Shown piece after piece: positions 11,656 to 22,678 of a DNA stretch of 64,000 nt. The position numbers were made by a program, and so were the translations under genes. Where the stretch lies: contig CATIUR010000001.1 of assembly GCA_949592205.1 (NCBI GenBank), forward strand, positions 217,130,250 through 217,194,249. The letters are read 5' to 3'. Under the pieces are notes generated by a model, which saw only the letters and a list, made by a program, of their open reading frames with translations, had not been told where the DNA came from and ran no database searches. Each line of letters begins with the position of its first letter. Position 1 is the first letter of the stretch. The DNA is from Helichrysum umbraculigerum. Taxonomy: Eukaryota > Streptophyta > Magnoliopsida > Asterales > Asteraceae.

Positions 11656-11786
11656 GGGTGATGATATTTCCAACAACATTTTTGATAAATCCACCAACAA
11701 TGAGTAATACTGAGTTGTACTGTACAAGTAAATAATACAGGATAATGGTGGATTTATCAAAAATAATTGTGGATTTATCATCACCC
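11656..11786. mobile_element. Mutator-like MITE
   Basis: Inverted repeats of about 40 bp start GGGTGATGATA and end TCATCACCC. The shared inner block is TTTTTGATAAATCCACCA. The flanks carry the 9-bp direct repeat ATTAAAAAA (11647-11655 and 11787-11795), the length typical of Mutator-like insertion. The 131-bp body has no ORF. Confidence 0.8.
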
Positions 11787-12025
11787 ATTAAAAAAACCTT
11801 GTAATGCCAATTTACCATTCATCATTAACTTTTTCCATATTTCATTTGCGTAATTCATAACTTTGATTGAATACCTAGATATATTTCGTTGTTTTTATTT
11901 CATCATTTAAATAATCTTTATTACTTTTTAAGTATAGATTAGCTAATAATATTGAGTTTCAAAGTCTAAGTATTTAAATTATATATACCAAGTATTTATA
12001 ATTTGTGATAATAAATATATTTGTA

Positions 12026-12247
12026 GGGTGTGTTTGGCTGACGGGATTGTAGGGACTTTTGGAGGCTTGAGCTTATTTATTTTATAAGCCCCAGCTATAA
12101 GCATTGTTTGGCAACGTAAAAAAATAGGGCTTCTTGATAAGCCCTCAGAAGTCCTTAAACAATAAACTTTTTGAAGTGGCTTTTGAATAGAAGCCCAAGC
12201 CCCAGTTCCGGTCACAAGCTCCAGCCCGTTGTTGCCAAACACACACA
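12026..12247. mobile_element. Tourist-like MITE (third family member, decayed right end)
   Basis: The left end GGGTGTGTTTGGC matches the elements at 6725 and 9329. The right end GCCAAACACACACA is mutated and no clean target duplication is left. The body is GC-richer than its surroundings. Confidence 0.65.
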
Positions 12248-12256
12248 AGATTTATT

Positions 12257-12258
<2 letters not shown>

Positions 12259-12329
<71 letters not shown>
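12259..12329. repeat. (AT)n microsatellite
   Basis: Uninterrupted AT dinucleotide run of about 70 bp. Confidence 0.95.
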
Positions 12330-12333
<4 letters not shown>

Positions 12334-12790
12334 GTTATTTAAAAGTTATATGACGGTAAAAATACATTTAACAAATTGATACAAGAATAAGATTTTATTG
12401 ATGGTCATACTATGTAATTTTGTTGTCTTATAATATACGGAGTAATTTGAAATATTTAATTAGTGATTCAAGTTTTAGTAAAGTTTCAATTTAGATTAGA
12501 TTTTGTGGATTGAGATTACAAAAAATATCTCTAAATGATCTATTACAAATGTTACATAAATTGTTTATGAAACTTCAAATTTTTATATCATTACTTTGTA
12601 AAAAAATAACTATAAGAGTCAAAGGCCCAAAGGCCTTCTCCAATGGTTCCCTCCAAACCACCTTTTACTTCATAATTGGAGATTTGAAGTAAGATTTATG
12701 AAGAAAACCCTTTCCAATGCGTACTTCAAATATGGAGAAATTTTTGGAGTATTGAAATTTTACTCCATATTTGAAGATTTTCTATCCCTC
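12330..12790. other. Intergenic DNA, possibly decayed MITE
   Basis: 12600-12790 repeats phrases such as CTCCATATTTGAAGATTTT and GGAGATTTGAAGTAAG in both orientations. This suggests an old foldback element, but I cannot set its ends. No gene is seen. Confidence 0.4.
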
Positions 12791-12799
12791 CTTCAAAAC

Positions 12800-13111
12800 C
12801 ACTTTATCACTATAAACAATACATTGATAAGATAAGAGTTGTACAAAGTTGTATTAGTTACAAAAGCTCGTAAGCCAAATGATAGATATTCTAGGGCATT
12901 TCTAATTGTACAAAATGTAGAAATGCAAGGGAATCTCCTGAGGTTTGCATGCGACTCGAGCTATAGTATCCTGATAGAGCAGACCTACTGCTGCTGCGAT
13001 CCTGAGAATACATGCTAAAATGGTCAGCTAAAAGCTGGTGAGCTCACATGTTTAATGATGAGATATAATGTATGAACCGCAAGATTTAATTTTGATGATT
13101 TGCACTTAAGC
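12800..13111 (-). mobile_element. Left piece of a reverse Tekay-type LTR (host of the inserted element)
   Basis: Its reverse complement matches the 3' third of the neighbouring LTR: the GTGAGCTCACC, GAACCGCAAGATTTAA and CGACTCGAGCT blocks appear in the same order. It stops at the target site TAAGC (13107-13111) and resumes at 19353. The outer (left) end is too degraded to place exactly. Confidence 0.7.
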
Positions 13112-14031
13112 TGTAACACCCGCCAAATTAGGACTAGTAATTAGTGCCTAATTATATGTTAATACATGTAATTAGTTCTGTGTTAGGCTAATTGATGTAT
13201 CAAAATATGTATATTGTTGAATATATACTGATTATGCGATTTTGATTAAATCGTACGCAATTTAAATCGAATGTATTTCGGTTCCATAAATACGGACGTT
13301 GGTGACACAATTTATATTTAAGTATAAAACATTTTCTGAAAACATTACTGGGTCCAAACTACTGTTTAAATTTTATTCCCAAAGTTGTTCCGCTTCGTAC
13401 AATTTAAAACTTACCTAATTAACAACAAAATACGCAAATTATTTAAACCACATTTTAAATCTTTAAATTATTAGATAATTGGTAAAACAATTTAATTAAA
13501 TTATTAAACAAAATTCGTATTTTAAAATGGATAATTAACGCGTGAAATTTTCATTAAAACGTTAAATGACGGAGAAAACGAACACCACGCGGAGCGCGGG
13601 GCGAAGACTGAAAAGTGGAGGATAACCTCCCACTTCCCATCTCCTTTCCTCATTTCTTTCTTATCTCTCTCTCTCTTACTCTCTTTTTCTCTCATTTCTC
13701 CAAAACCACCAAACCACCACCATCCACTAAAATCGTCAAATAACACCCTTATACGCACTCGGATCATCAAGATTTTTAGAGATTCACGACCACCTCGCAA
13801 CGATCTATAACGCTATCTTTTCGGATTTTCAATCCGACACTTTGTAAGTTTCCGACAAAATCCCGAAACCACTCGATTCTTAGTATTTTCACTTGATAGT
13901 CGTTTATATAACTTATATATGTCCATTACAAAGAGTAGAACACGATTTTATAGCTTAAAAATGAGTTTGAGTTGGGTTTTGGCCAGAAAAATCTCGACAG
14001 TCGAAACTTTCTGGGCTGGTGTTCTTCAATC

Positions 14032-14306
14032 CGACACAAGCCTTGTGTCGCATGATTGTGTCGTATAAAATCCTCTATGTCGTATTTTGTGTCGTATGAA
14101 GCCAGTTATGTCGTATCCTATGCGACACAATATTGTGTCGTACCTTATGTCGCAAATACCATGCGACACAACCTTTATGTCGCTGTTGAATCAGCATCTC
14201 GAATCTATGCGACACAACCTTTGTGTCGTATAGATGTTGTGTCGCATATTTATGCGACACAACCCTTGTGTCGCATGACAAACTTTTGTGTCGCATATTG
14301 TGTCGC
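14032..14306 (+). repeat. CGACACAA/TTGTGTCG palindrome cassette in LTR
   Basis: Fourteen copies of the octamer CGACACAA or its complement TTGTGTCG are packed into 275 bp, often paired head-to-head around 2-3 bases (for example CGACACAA-GCC-TTGTGTCG at the start). Shortened ATGTCG forms fill the gaps. The cassette starts about 190 nt after the leader splice donor. Open frames here on both strands arise from the repeat and are not genes. Confidence 0.9.
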
Positions 14307-14446
14307 AAAACACAGAAAACTCAGATTTTTACTAAGTGTCGAGACTCGAAATTTATCACTCGATTTTACCCGAATTCAGATCCCAGATGCGTTTTTCACC
14401 AAAACAATATAGTAGAAATAAAATTTTTTCGAGCTGACCTGGCATC

Positions 14447-14507
14447 TCGACCCCAGCCAGGGGCCAGCCCCTTGGACCCCGCCAGGGGCGCTGCCCCCGG
14501 ACCCCCG
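14447..14507 (+). repeat. GC-rich hairpin block in LTR
   Basis: Runs such as GGGGC-GCT-GCCCC and CCAGGGG/CCCCTTGG can fold back on themselves. The complementary strand is G-rich. The same block is conserved in the reverse LTR at 20120-20197, so it is an ancestral LTR feature, unlike the variable cassette next to it. Confidence 0.75.
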
Positions 14508-15646
14508 TACTTAGATTCCGTAAGCACATTTCTCACCAAGTGTCAAACTTGTATGACTTCAAAACGCTTATATGATACAACTTTTCAAACATAATGTAAT
14601 ATACTTTTCAAGTATAACACTTCGAAATCAATGTGATAACATCGGGACTATTATTACAATTAATCACCAACGGGCCGTACACGTTTTCAAACACTTAACA
14701 AATCAACCAAATCGTAGTAATTTGGACATATATAGTTGTGTAACAACTACAAGGGTGATCTTTTGATATACCCAATCATGTTTATAACCATCGCGTGTCG
14801 TGGACACCCTCAGGTTACAAGTCTTTGGACTTCAATACTCGGCTAATCAACTCAAGTTTATTAAGTTAAACTCACAAGACTCAGGTGAGTCTCATAGCCC
14901 ATCCTTTTACTGTTTTACTCAGGGGTGTGATATATTGCTCATTTTTAACATGTGAACGCAAGTACAAACATTTCCATATACTACATGAGTTTTTCACAAC
15001 TAATCATTTAAAGTCCTCCGTCAGCATAGTTGTTAATACGTTGTAGCGTGAATATTAGTATATGGTACCATATAGGATTGACCCTCCTCGTTCGGGTTAG
15101 CAAGCACTAACCGGGTAAACGGACGTACTAATATTTGGGAAGACGAATGTTGATTAGGCATTCGTGGAGGCACCTCACCCGGAATTCTCTATAGGGGACC
15201 CGGCCCTCGAGTTAAGCTCAACTATGTGCTCATGGCTGTATACACGATTACTATCATTTCATTTTGCTGGATGCAAATCATTATTAAATCTTGCGGTTCA
15301 TACTATATTACTTGATTTCAAACCTGTGAGCTCACCAGCTTTAGCTATTTAGCATGTATCGCAGGTACCAAGCAGTAGGTTGTTTCTGCTTCAGGACTTT
15401 TAGCTCGAGTCAGCATACAGACGTTTGAGATTTTCTTGCATCAGTATATTTTGTACAAGTACTTATGTACTGAAATCTCCTTTATTTAAACTCGAGCTAT
15501 GTAAAGCTATAAATGTCGTAAACATTTCAATGTCAATATATTTTTGTTAAAACGACGCATATAGAGTCGTTTACTATATATCTTTGTGCTTTGATTATTG
15601 ATTCGTAACACCCCCGCTAAACCGTAAATTTGGGGGTGTTACAGAT

Positions 15647-15659
15647 TGGTATCAGAGCC
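15647..15659 (+). promoter_or_regulatory. Primer binding site (initiator tRNA-Met)
   Basis: TGGTATCAGAGCC starts three bases after the LTR. It is complementary to the 3' end of plant initiator methionine tRNA, the usual minus-strand primer for this clade. Confidence 0.9.
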
Positions 15660-15971
15660 TAAGGTTATAGTGAACTAGGTTGCATTTAGTGGGCCTAGAC
15701 TATGACCATTAGGCAGTATTCCTTATTAGGTATAACTGGTTCAGTGATTACGTCATACGAGTTTAATTTAACATAGCCTGATCAACTATGTACAATTAAG
15801 CAAAGATGATGTAAGACCTGAAAGCAGTTATGGCTGAACAGGGTACACTAGAAGACTCTGACCTCGAGAGGACCGAGACTTAAACATGTTTGTGCTAGAC
15901 ACTCAATAGGCTATATTATATAGGAACTATATGAATATAGGCCTCACTCTTACTAACGCTTTGTCTCAGAA

Positions 15972-16457
15972 ATGACAAACACACCGTCCAATTCATCGCG
16001 CTCTCAATCCGGGTCACAGAACCCAAGGGTAGCAAGGAGGAATGTCAGGTTGCCTCGAGCTGGCCCGTACCCCACTCACTTCACCTTGCCGGCCTTAGCC
16101 GCTAGAATAAACCAACACGAACAGCGACTTCGCACCATGGATGTCGTGTTGCAGGAAACGAACGAAAACTGGAGACTTACATCTCTCGAACGCATCGAAC
16201 AAGTCTCCGAGGATCACGAAACCACCGTTAACAATGTAGACATTCTTTTCAACAAAGTGGTGGAGATAAGCGTAGAAACCGCCCTTTTGAAACACCGGCT
16301 TGAAGAGTGTGAGCAACTCTCACGGGAAACGGAAGAATATGCCCGTGGATTGGCACAGTGACTAGCCTTGGATGAAGACAATGCCCGACAGGCCAGCAGA
16401 CTTGCAAATACTGTGGATCGTCTCATTGAAATGATGGAGCAGATTAATCTACGTTAA
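15972..16457 (+). pseudogene. Pre-gag coiled-coil ORF of the Tekay-type element, one internal stop
   Basis: An open frame starts ATGACAAACACA two bases after a plausible splice acceptor (TTTGTCTCAG, ending 15969). It runs 129 codons to a TGA at 16359-16361, then stays open in the same frame to TAA at 16455-16457, 162 codons in all. The TGA is one C-to-T change from the arginine codon CGA, so it is probably a decay mutation. The N-terminus is Ser/Arg-rich and basic. The rest is rich in Glu, Leu, Gln and Arg and looks like a long coiled coil. It lies between primer binding site and gag, and I do not recognise a family. It may be an accessory protein translated from the spliced leader mRNA. Confidence 0.6.
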
Positions 16458-16745
16458 GACTAGTGTAGTCCTTGCCTTGTAATCTATCTTGTAGTCTAAT
16501 AACTACATAAGCACTACTTTATGATTCGGTCGGATGTAACAATTCCCCACGCCTTTTGTAATACATCCATGAGATGTAACATTTGAACTCATATTATCTA
16601 TCAAATATTCCTTGCTGTTTCAACTCATATTAATTGCCATTTTTCATATTGATGTTATGTATTACCGCTTTTATACATGAACATCTTTGACAATTACAAA
16701 TTCCTACAAAATCTCATGTATCTTCATTTCTGTTATTGAAGAATC

Positions 16746-18690
16746 ATGCCGCCAAAGACAAGACCATACACCGATGCCCAGCTTACATCACCCATAACCC
16801 AGGCTGTGACTGAAGCCCTGGCTCGGAATACTCCACCGAATTCCGAAAGAAATAGCGATGCCGCTGAAACCCCCGCTGCTAAACCTTGTTCTTACAAGGA
16901 CTTTCAGAGCTGCAAACCCTCAAGTTTCAAGGGTACTGAGGGAGCCATCGGACTGATCAGATGGTTCGAGAAAATGGAAACTGTTTTCCGTGTCAGCAAA
17001 TGCGCGGAAGGCGACAAAGTTAATTTCGCCACCTGCTCCCTCGAAGATGATGTCCACTCTTGGTGGAACTCATATTTCCAATCAGTGGGTGCTGACACTG
17101 CCTACCAACTCTCTTGGGAGAACTTGAAAGCAAAACTCACTGCCAAGTACTATTCGATCGACAAACTCCAAAAGCTGGACGAGGAGTTCTGGAACCTAAA
17201 AGTTCAGGGCAGTAATATCGATGGTTACACCACCAGATTCCATCAGCTCGCTGCCCTCCGCCCAGTTATGGTAAGCACAGAACCTGATAAAATCAGGAAG
17301 TACATCCTTGGTCTTCCTGAGCCTGTTCGGGGGCACGTTGCCTCTTCAAACCAAACCACCATTGACGGTGCAATCCTACTGGCCCAAGACCTGATGGCAA
17401 TGAGCCAAGATCCTGAACCACCCACTTCATCCTCCCACAACAACAAAAGAAAGTGGTCCGACTACCACAACAACCACCCAAACCAACAAAACAAGAAATC
17501 AGACACCATCAAAGCCTACAACACCACCACAGACATCAAACGGGGCTACAATGGGAGCAAACCCTATTGTTCCAAGTGCAGCCGCCGCCACGAAGGTTCT
17601 TGTGGCTCCTTTTGCAGCAATTGCAAGAGGTATGGTCACCTCACCCAGGATTGCCGTTCCCCTACCAACAACAACCCTAACAACACCAGAACACCCAAGG
17701 TCTGCTTTGAGTGTGGGAACCCCGGGCACTTCAGGGACACGTGCCCAAAGCTGAAGAACAACAACAACAGCAGCAACAACCGCAACAGCAACAACAACAA
17801 CACCCGAAGTAGAGCCTTCATCATCAACTCCGGGGACGCCCGCCAAGACCCGAATGTGGTCTCGGGTATGTTCCTCCTCAACAACTTAACTGCTTCTGTT
17901 CTATTTGATACCGGTGCTGATAGAAGCTTTATCTCTGATGACTTTTGCCCACTACTTGACATCACTCCTGTTACCTTAGATGTTAAGTACACTGTAGAGC
18001 TAGCAAATGGGAAACTTATAGAAACCAATACTGTGATACCTAATTGCTCTCTAAACCTAGCTGACGAAACCTTTTCAATCGATCTTGTACCCGTTGAAAT
18101 CGGAAGTTTCGACGTCATCATTGGAATGGACTGGTTGTCTAAACACCGAGCCGAAATCATTTGTTACGATAAGATCGTCCGTATCTCACTCGCCGTCGGT
18201 AGAACCTTAATCATACAGGGGGGGACCGGTGGGACGAGACTCAATATCATCTCTTGCTTAAAAACCCGAAAATTTCTGAGAAAGGGTTACCCTGCAATAC
18301 TCGCACACATCACAGAGAAGAAGTCGGAGGAGAAGCAACTTGAGGATGTGCCAATTGTTAGAGACTTTCCCAAAGTCTTTCCGGAAGAACTACCTGGTCT
18401 ACCTCCACCTAGACAGGTTGAGTTCTCAATCGATCTCGTGCCGGGTGCCGCACCGGTGGCCCGCGCAACGTACCGTTTAGCCCCATCCGAACTGCAGGAG
18501 TTGTCCACCCAGTTACAGGAACTCCTGGATAGAGGATTCATCAGACAGAGTTCTTCACCTTGGGGAGCTCCGGTCTTATTTGTTAAAAAGAAGGACGGTT
18601 CTTTCCGAATGTGCATCGACTATCGAGAGTTGAACAAATTGACCGTCAAAAACCGATACCCACTTCCTCGCATTGATGATCTATTCGACC
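16746..18690 (+). pseudogene. Gag-protease-partial RT of Tekay-type Ty3/gypsy element (truncated)
   Basis: The reading frame starts MPPKTRPYTDAQ. It encodes a Ty3 gag (residues about 60-230; typical WWNSYF and retrotransposon-gag features), two CCHC zinc knuckles (about 289-302, CSNCKRYGHLTQDC; about 320-333, CFECGNPGHFRDTC), an aspartic protease with active-site DTGADRSF near 388, a linker, and the first part of reverse transcriptase including WGAPVLFVKKKDGSFRMCIDY near 600-626. It is open without frameshifts until the sequence switches into 3' LTR DNA at 18690-18695. The YxDD catalytic box, RNase H, integrase and chromodomain are lost, so the copy cannot move by itself. Gag may still be translatable. 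The frame closes with two LTR-derived codons and a stop at 18704. Confidence 0.9.
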
Positions 18691-19347
18691 AACTAATCAT
18701 TTAAAGTCCTTCGTCAGCATAGTTGTTAATACGTTGTAGCGTGAATATTAGTATATGGTACCATATAGGATTGACCCTCCTCGTTCGGGTTAGCAAGCAC
18801 TAACCGGGTAAACAGACGTACTAATATTTGGGAAGACGAATGTTGATTAGGCATTTGTGGAGGCACCTCGCCCGGAATTCTCTATAGGGGACCCGGCCCT
18901 CGAGTTAAGCTCAACTATGTGCTCATGGATGTATACCCGATTACTATCATTTCATTTTGCTGGATGCAAATCATTATTAAATCTTGCGGTTCATACTATA
19001 TTACTTGATTTCAAACCTGTGAGCTCACCAGCTTTAGCTATTTAGCATGTATCGCAGGTACCAAGCAGTAGGTTGTTTCTGCTTCAGGACTTTTAGCTCG
19101 AGTCAGCATACAGACGTTTGAGATTTTCTTGCATCAGTATATTTTGTACAAGTACTTATGTACTGAAATCTCCTTTATTTAAACTCGAGCTATGTAAGGC
19201 TATAAATGTTGTAAACATTTCAATGTCAATATATTTTTGTTAAAACGACGCATATAGAGTCGTTTACTATATATCTTTGTGCTTTGATTATTGATTCGTA
19301 ACACCCAAATCTTGCTTCCGCTAAACCGTAAATTTGGGGGTGTTACA
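18690..19347 (+). mobile_element. Truncated 3' LTR of the Tekay-type element
   Basis: It matches 14998-15643 of the 5' LTR and ends GGGGGTGTTACA, followed by the target duplication TAAGC (19348-19352), which equals 13107-13111. The junction with RT falls in CAACTA, present in both parents, which points to microhomology-mediated deletion. It keeps AAATCTTGCTT near 19306, missing from the 5' copy. Confidence 0.9.
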
Positions 19348-20119
19348 TAAGCAAATAGGTAAATGATAACTGTTGTATATAACTGCCATGAGCACATAGT
19401 CTGAGCTTAACTGAGGTGTCAGGATCACAATTAAGTGCCTGAGCGAGGGTGCCTCTATGCATGTGCCTAATCAACACACGTATGAACAAATGATAATGCG
19501 TCCGTTTGACCAGTTGGGGCTTCCAACCCGGACGAGGATTGTCAATTCTATATGGTACTATACACTAACATTCACGCTACAAAAGTATTACCAAACTATG
19601 CTAGAGGACTTAAACTGATTAGAGAAAAACAACTCATGCAGTATATAACGATATTTTTATACTTGCGTTCACATGTAAAACAAAACAAGCATGTATTCCT
19701 ACCCCTGGGTTAAAACCGTATAATGAGGGGTTATGAGACTCACCTGAGTCTGATGAGATGCTATCAAGCACTAATGATGGTATACAAGGGAATGATGTCC
19801 TCTCCAACGACTGAAACCTGCTGGGCGTCCTAAACGCGCAAGGTTATAATAATGATTAGATGTTCTAACAGATCATCTATGCTAGTTGTTCATCCAACTA
19901 GTAATGTCCAATGATTTGATTTGATTAGGTATGATTGGAAAAATATGTGCGGCCCGTTGGTGATTAATTGTAATAATAATCTTTAAACATTATTATTAGA
20001 ATGTTGTAATGATATACTTATAAAGTATATTTGAAATGTTTAGTATTCGTATCGTATAAGTATTAAAGGTATTATGTCATTTGACACTTAGTGTAAAGTG
20101 TATTTTCAAGTTCTGAGTG

Positions 20120-20197
20120 ACGGGGGTCCGGGGGCAGCGCCCCTGGTAGCGGGGTCCAAGGGGTGGCAACCCCTGGCGGGGGTCTAGCTGCCAGGTC
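20120..20197 (-). repeat. GC-rich hairpin block in reverse LTR
   Basis: Reverse-strand counterpart of 14447-14507: GGGGGCAGCGCCCC and related G/C runs that fold back. Sequence and LTR position are both conserved between the two LTR copies. Confidence 0.75.
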
Positions 20198-20320
20198 AGC
20201 TTGGAAAATTTTTATTTATACTATATTGCTTTAGTAAAAACGCATTTGAAATTTGAATTCGAAGTAAAATCAGGTGTCAAAATCTTAGTTTCGACACTTA
20301 GTAAAACACTGTCAACTACT

Positions 20321-20470
20321 CATACGCGATCGGGTATCGGGTCATACGCGATCGGGTAAAAAGGCCATACGCGATCGGGTACGGGGTGACACGCGAGCGG
20401 GTATAAAAGTGATACCCATTCGGGTATGGGGACCCCACCCGTTCGGGTATGGGAACCCACCCGTTCGGGT
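20321..20470 (-). repeat. CATACGCGATCGGGT / CCCGTTCGGG cassette in reverse LTR
   Basis: Three CATACGCGATCGGGT copies (20321, 20343, 20365) are followed by ACGCGAGCGGGT, CCCATTCGGGT and two CCCGTTCGGGT. It lies about 150 nt downstream of the leader splice donor at 20621 on the minus strand, the position where the 13112 LTR carries its CGACACAA cassette. Confidence 0.8.
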
Positions 20471-21428
20471 ACTGAAACCCATCCCTGTGTTCATGCAGGT
20501 TTTAGTGTAAACAAGTTTTTGGTTCAAATTTTTGGACATAATTAGTTGGTATAACACTAATACATGATGATATATGTAATTTAAACATGTAAATTCAAAG
20601 AAAAAGTGGGCGATTCCTTACAAATAAAATGGGAACCCAAAGGATGATGATGATGCAGATGGAGATGAAGAAGATGATGATGCTTGTTGTTGCTGATCTT
20701 GTTGTTGTTAATATTGTTGTTGTTGTTTTTGGAAGAGAAAGAGATCAAGAGAGAGTAGAGAGCAGAGATGAGAGTGTGGGTGTGTGTGTGTTTGAATTAT
20801 TGGAGTCGGTTGATATAGCCGGCTCCAATAATTGGTTTGGGGTATTAGCCCGGGCTCGTTTATCCGATCGTAAAGTAGTATAATATTTTTAAATGATACA
20901 TTTTCTAAACGTGGAATCGATTATATTTTTAATCGAAGAATTTTATAAAAATATTTCTAGTGAGATATAAAATTATAACTTTATTTTAAGTTTGAGAGAC
21001 GGATATGATTCGAATGGTTTCGTCGCGTTGAGTATAATTTGAATAAAACAAAATATGTTTTATTTTCATCCGAGTAAATAATAATTATTATTTTCAATAA
21101 TAATACATTATTTATATAGTTTTCCATGAACGTTTTGATTTGTACTATACGAAATACTTTATATATTATCAAAATAATATATAATAAATAATGAGTGTAT
21201 TAAATAATAATTCTATATTACTTAATACTTGTGTTCACCAACGCCCGTATAAATGAATCGGAATTTTGCTGATTTGAAAATGCACGATCAAATTAAATCG
21301 CGTACTGATATATATATATAACAATATACATATTGATACACACAATTAGCCTAATGCATAGCACTAATTACATGTATTACTAGATGATTAGGAACTAATA
21401 ACTAGTCCTAATTTTAACGTGTGTCACA

Positions 21429-21672
21429 GAAATGCACTTATCGAACATTTAGGAATAGAAGATAATATTGTAGTATAATGTAAGGATTATTGTTTGTATT
21501 CAATTCCGTTATTAATTATAAGCTTGAAAAAAGAGTTTCCTTATGTGAAATTGAATTATGAGACAGTTTATAAAATAACAAAAAAAATATCGGGGCGTTT
21601 CAAAAGGGGTTTTCTATGATAAAACTGTGATTTAGCGTATATCTAAATAGTAAATCGTATAACCCTAATTAG
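21429..21672. other. Intergenic DNA without recognised features
   Basis: Non-coding sequence between the reverse LTR and the Stowaway-like element. Nothing supported. Confidence 0.4.
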
Positions 21673-21674
21673 TA

Positions 21675-21870
21675 CTCCCTTCGTCCCATTTGAAATATCC
21701 ACATTACTATTTTAGGATGTCCCATTATAAGTGTCCTCTTTGATATTCAACCAATCAAAAAAGACTTTAGTGGGTAGATTTAATATTTGATTGGTGAAAA
21801 GTGTGGTTAGTGGATAATCCTAAAACTACGTGCAAAGTCAAAGTTGACATTTTAAATGGGACGGAGGTAG
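21675..21870. mobile_element. Stowaway-like MITE
   Basis: The ends CTCCCTTCGTCCCATTT and AAATGGGACGGAGGTAG are the classic Stowaway (Tc1/mariner) inverted repeats. TA target duplications lie at 21673-21674 and 21871-21872. 196 bp, non-coding. Confidence 0.9.
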
Positions 21871-21872
21871 TA

Positions 21873-22288
21873 TCAAAACTTGCCTCAATGTTTGTGTTCC
21901 ACAAAAAAAAAAGGTCTGACTTGAAAGAATTTTGTAAGCAATTGTAGAAGATGTGTATAATCAATACCTCATGGTGGATCGGAGAAAAAGATTTGAATAC
22001 GACGGGTTAATCGTGAGAAAGGGGTGAAAGATTTCGTCCGAATGAGAAAGAGAGGTGGTTTAAATAATAAAAAATCGTAGGAGGTTAGGGTTAGGAATTT
22101 TTTTTTTTTAGATTGTCAGTTTATTTTATAAATTGTTAAGTTTACCATTAAGTATTAGGGGGGTGTTAAGTGTATTTATTTCAAACTAATTTATATACCA
22201 TTGATCTCCAATTATGGAGTTTAATCAAGGATTCAAGGGCCTAAAATCCTCCATGATATTCTGTTTTATATATTGAATTAAAGATTAA

Positions 22289-22350
<62 letters not shown>

Positions 22351-22403
22351 CTTGATACAGTCATCATATTATAAAACAAATTTATTAATAAATTAACTTA
22401 TTT
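21873..22403. other. Intergenic DNA with (AT)n microsatellite
   Basis: No gene seen. 22291-22347 is an AT dinucleotide run. Confidence 0.6.
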
Positions 22404-22678
22404 TATATATAGGGTGGGGTTCAAATGAGAATATGAATTTGTGTAAGAATAAGGAACCAATGATATTATGCCATGTGTACAAAGAGAATGTTCCACATGT
22501 ACAAAGCCCATTTACCCCCAACATCAATTATCTCACAAACGACAAATCGAAAAATTATGAAAATTGCACTATTAAATTCAGCGTTTTATCCTCTTCGATT
22601 TGCCGTCCCACAAGGTATACTTTTGAGAAAATTTTTTTTCATTTTTGGTGGGTTTTACAAATTAGTAACACATGTGTT
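22404..22678 (+). repeat. Left arm of telomere-like foldback repeat (copy 2)
   Basis: It begins TATATAGGGTGGGGTTCAAA and runs through TGTGTACAAAGAGAATG, CTCACAAACGACAAATCG and ACACATGTGTT. It is the plus-orientation partner of the minus-orientation arm at 45741-46198. The arm is cut at 22679 by the reverse LTR, whose GTGTT target duplication sits at 22674-22678 and 45736-45740. Before that insertion the two arms probably formed one foldback element. Confidence 0.7.

Larger units (their letters stand above)
13112..15643 (+). mobile_element. 5' LTR of an internally deleted Tekay-type element
   Basis: It begins TGTAACACCC right after TAAGC and ends GGGGGTGTTACA, then a primer binding site: 2532 bp. 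In order it holds U3, a CT-rich stretch around 13640-13690 that looks like a transcribed leader, a splice donor ACTTT|GTAAGTTT at 13844, the CGACACAA palindrome cassette (14032-14306), a GC-rich hairpin block (14447-14507), and a 3' part repeated at 18690-19347. Across that shared 650 bp I count about nine substitutions plus an 11-bp indel, so the insertion is fairly young. Confidence 0.9.
19353..21428 (-). mobile_element. Right piece of the reverse Tekay-type LTR
   Basis: Read on the minus strand it starts near TGTGACACACGTTAAAATTA (21428) and matches the 13112 LTR in order: the start block with ATTAGGACTAGT, a leader with CTCTCT runs (about 20720-20780), a splice donor TTT|GTAAGG at 20621, a repeat cassette (20321-20470), the conserved CTAAGTGTCGAAACT block, the GC-rich hairpin block (20120-20197), and the 3' third. 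It is interrupted by the element at 13112-19347. The short open frames inside are incidental. Confidence 0.8.

Noticed and set aside
14032..14306. Regularly repeated palindromic octamers resembling a CRISPR array
   Set aside because: The repeats are 8 bp, irregularly spaced and in both orientations, there are no unique spacers of constant length, and they lie inside a plant LTR.
14056..14594. Open frames of 77-123 codons on both strands over the LTR cassette
   Set aside because: They exist because the CGACACAA repeats lack stops in several frames. The peptides are repetitive and unlike any protein family.
20629..20883. 84-codon plus-strand frame as a gene
   Set aside because: It is antisense to the leader of the reverse LTR, where CT-rich leader DNA gives an artificial open frame.
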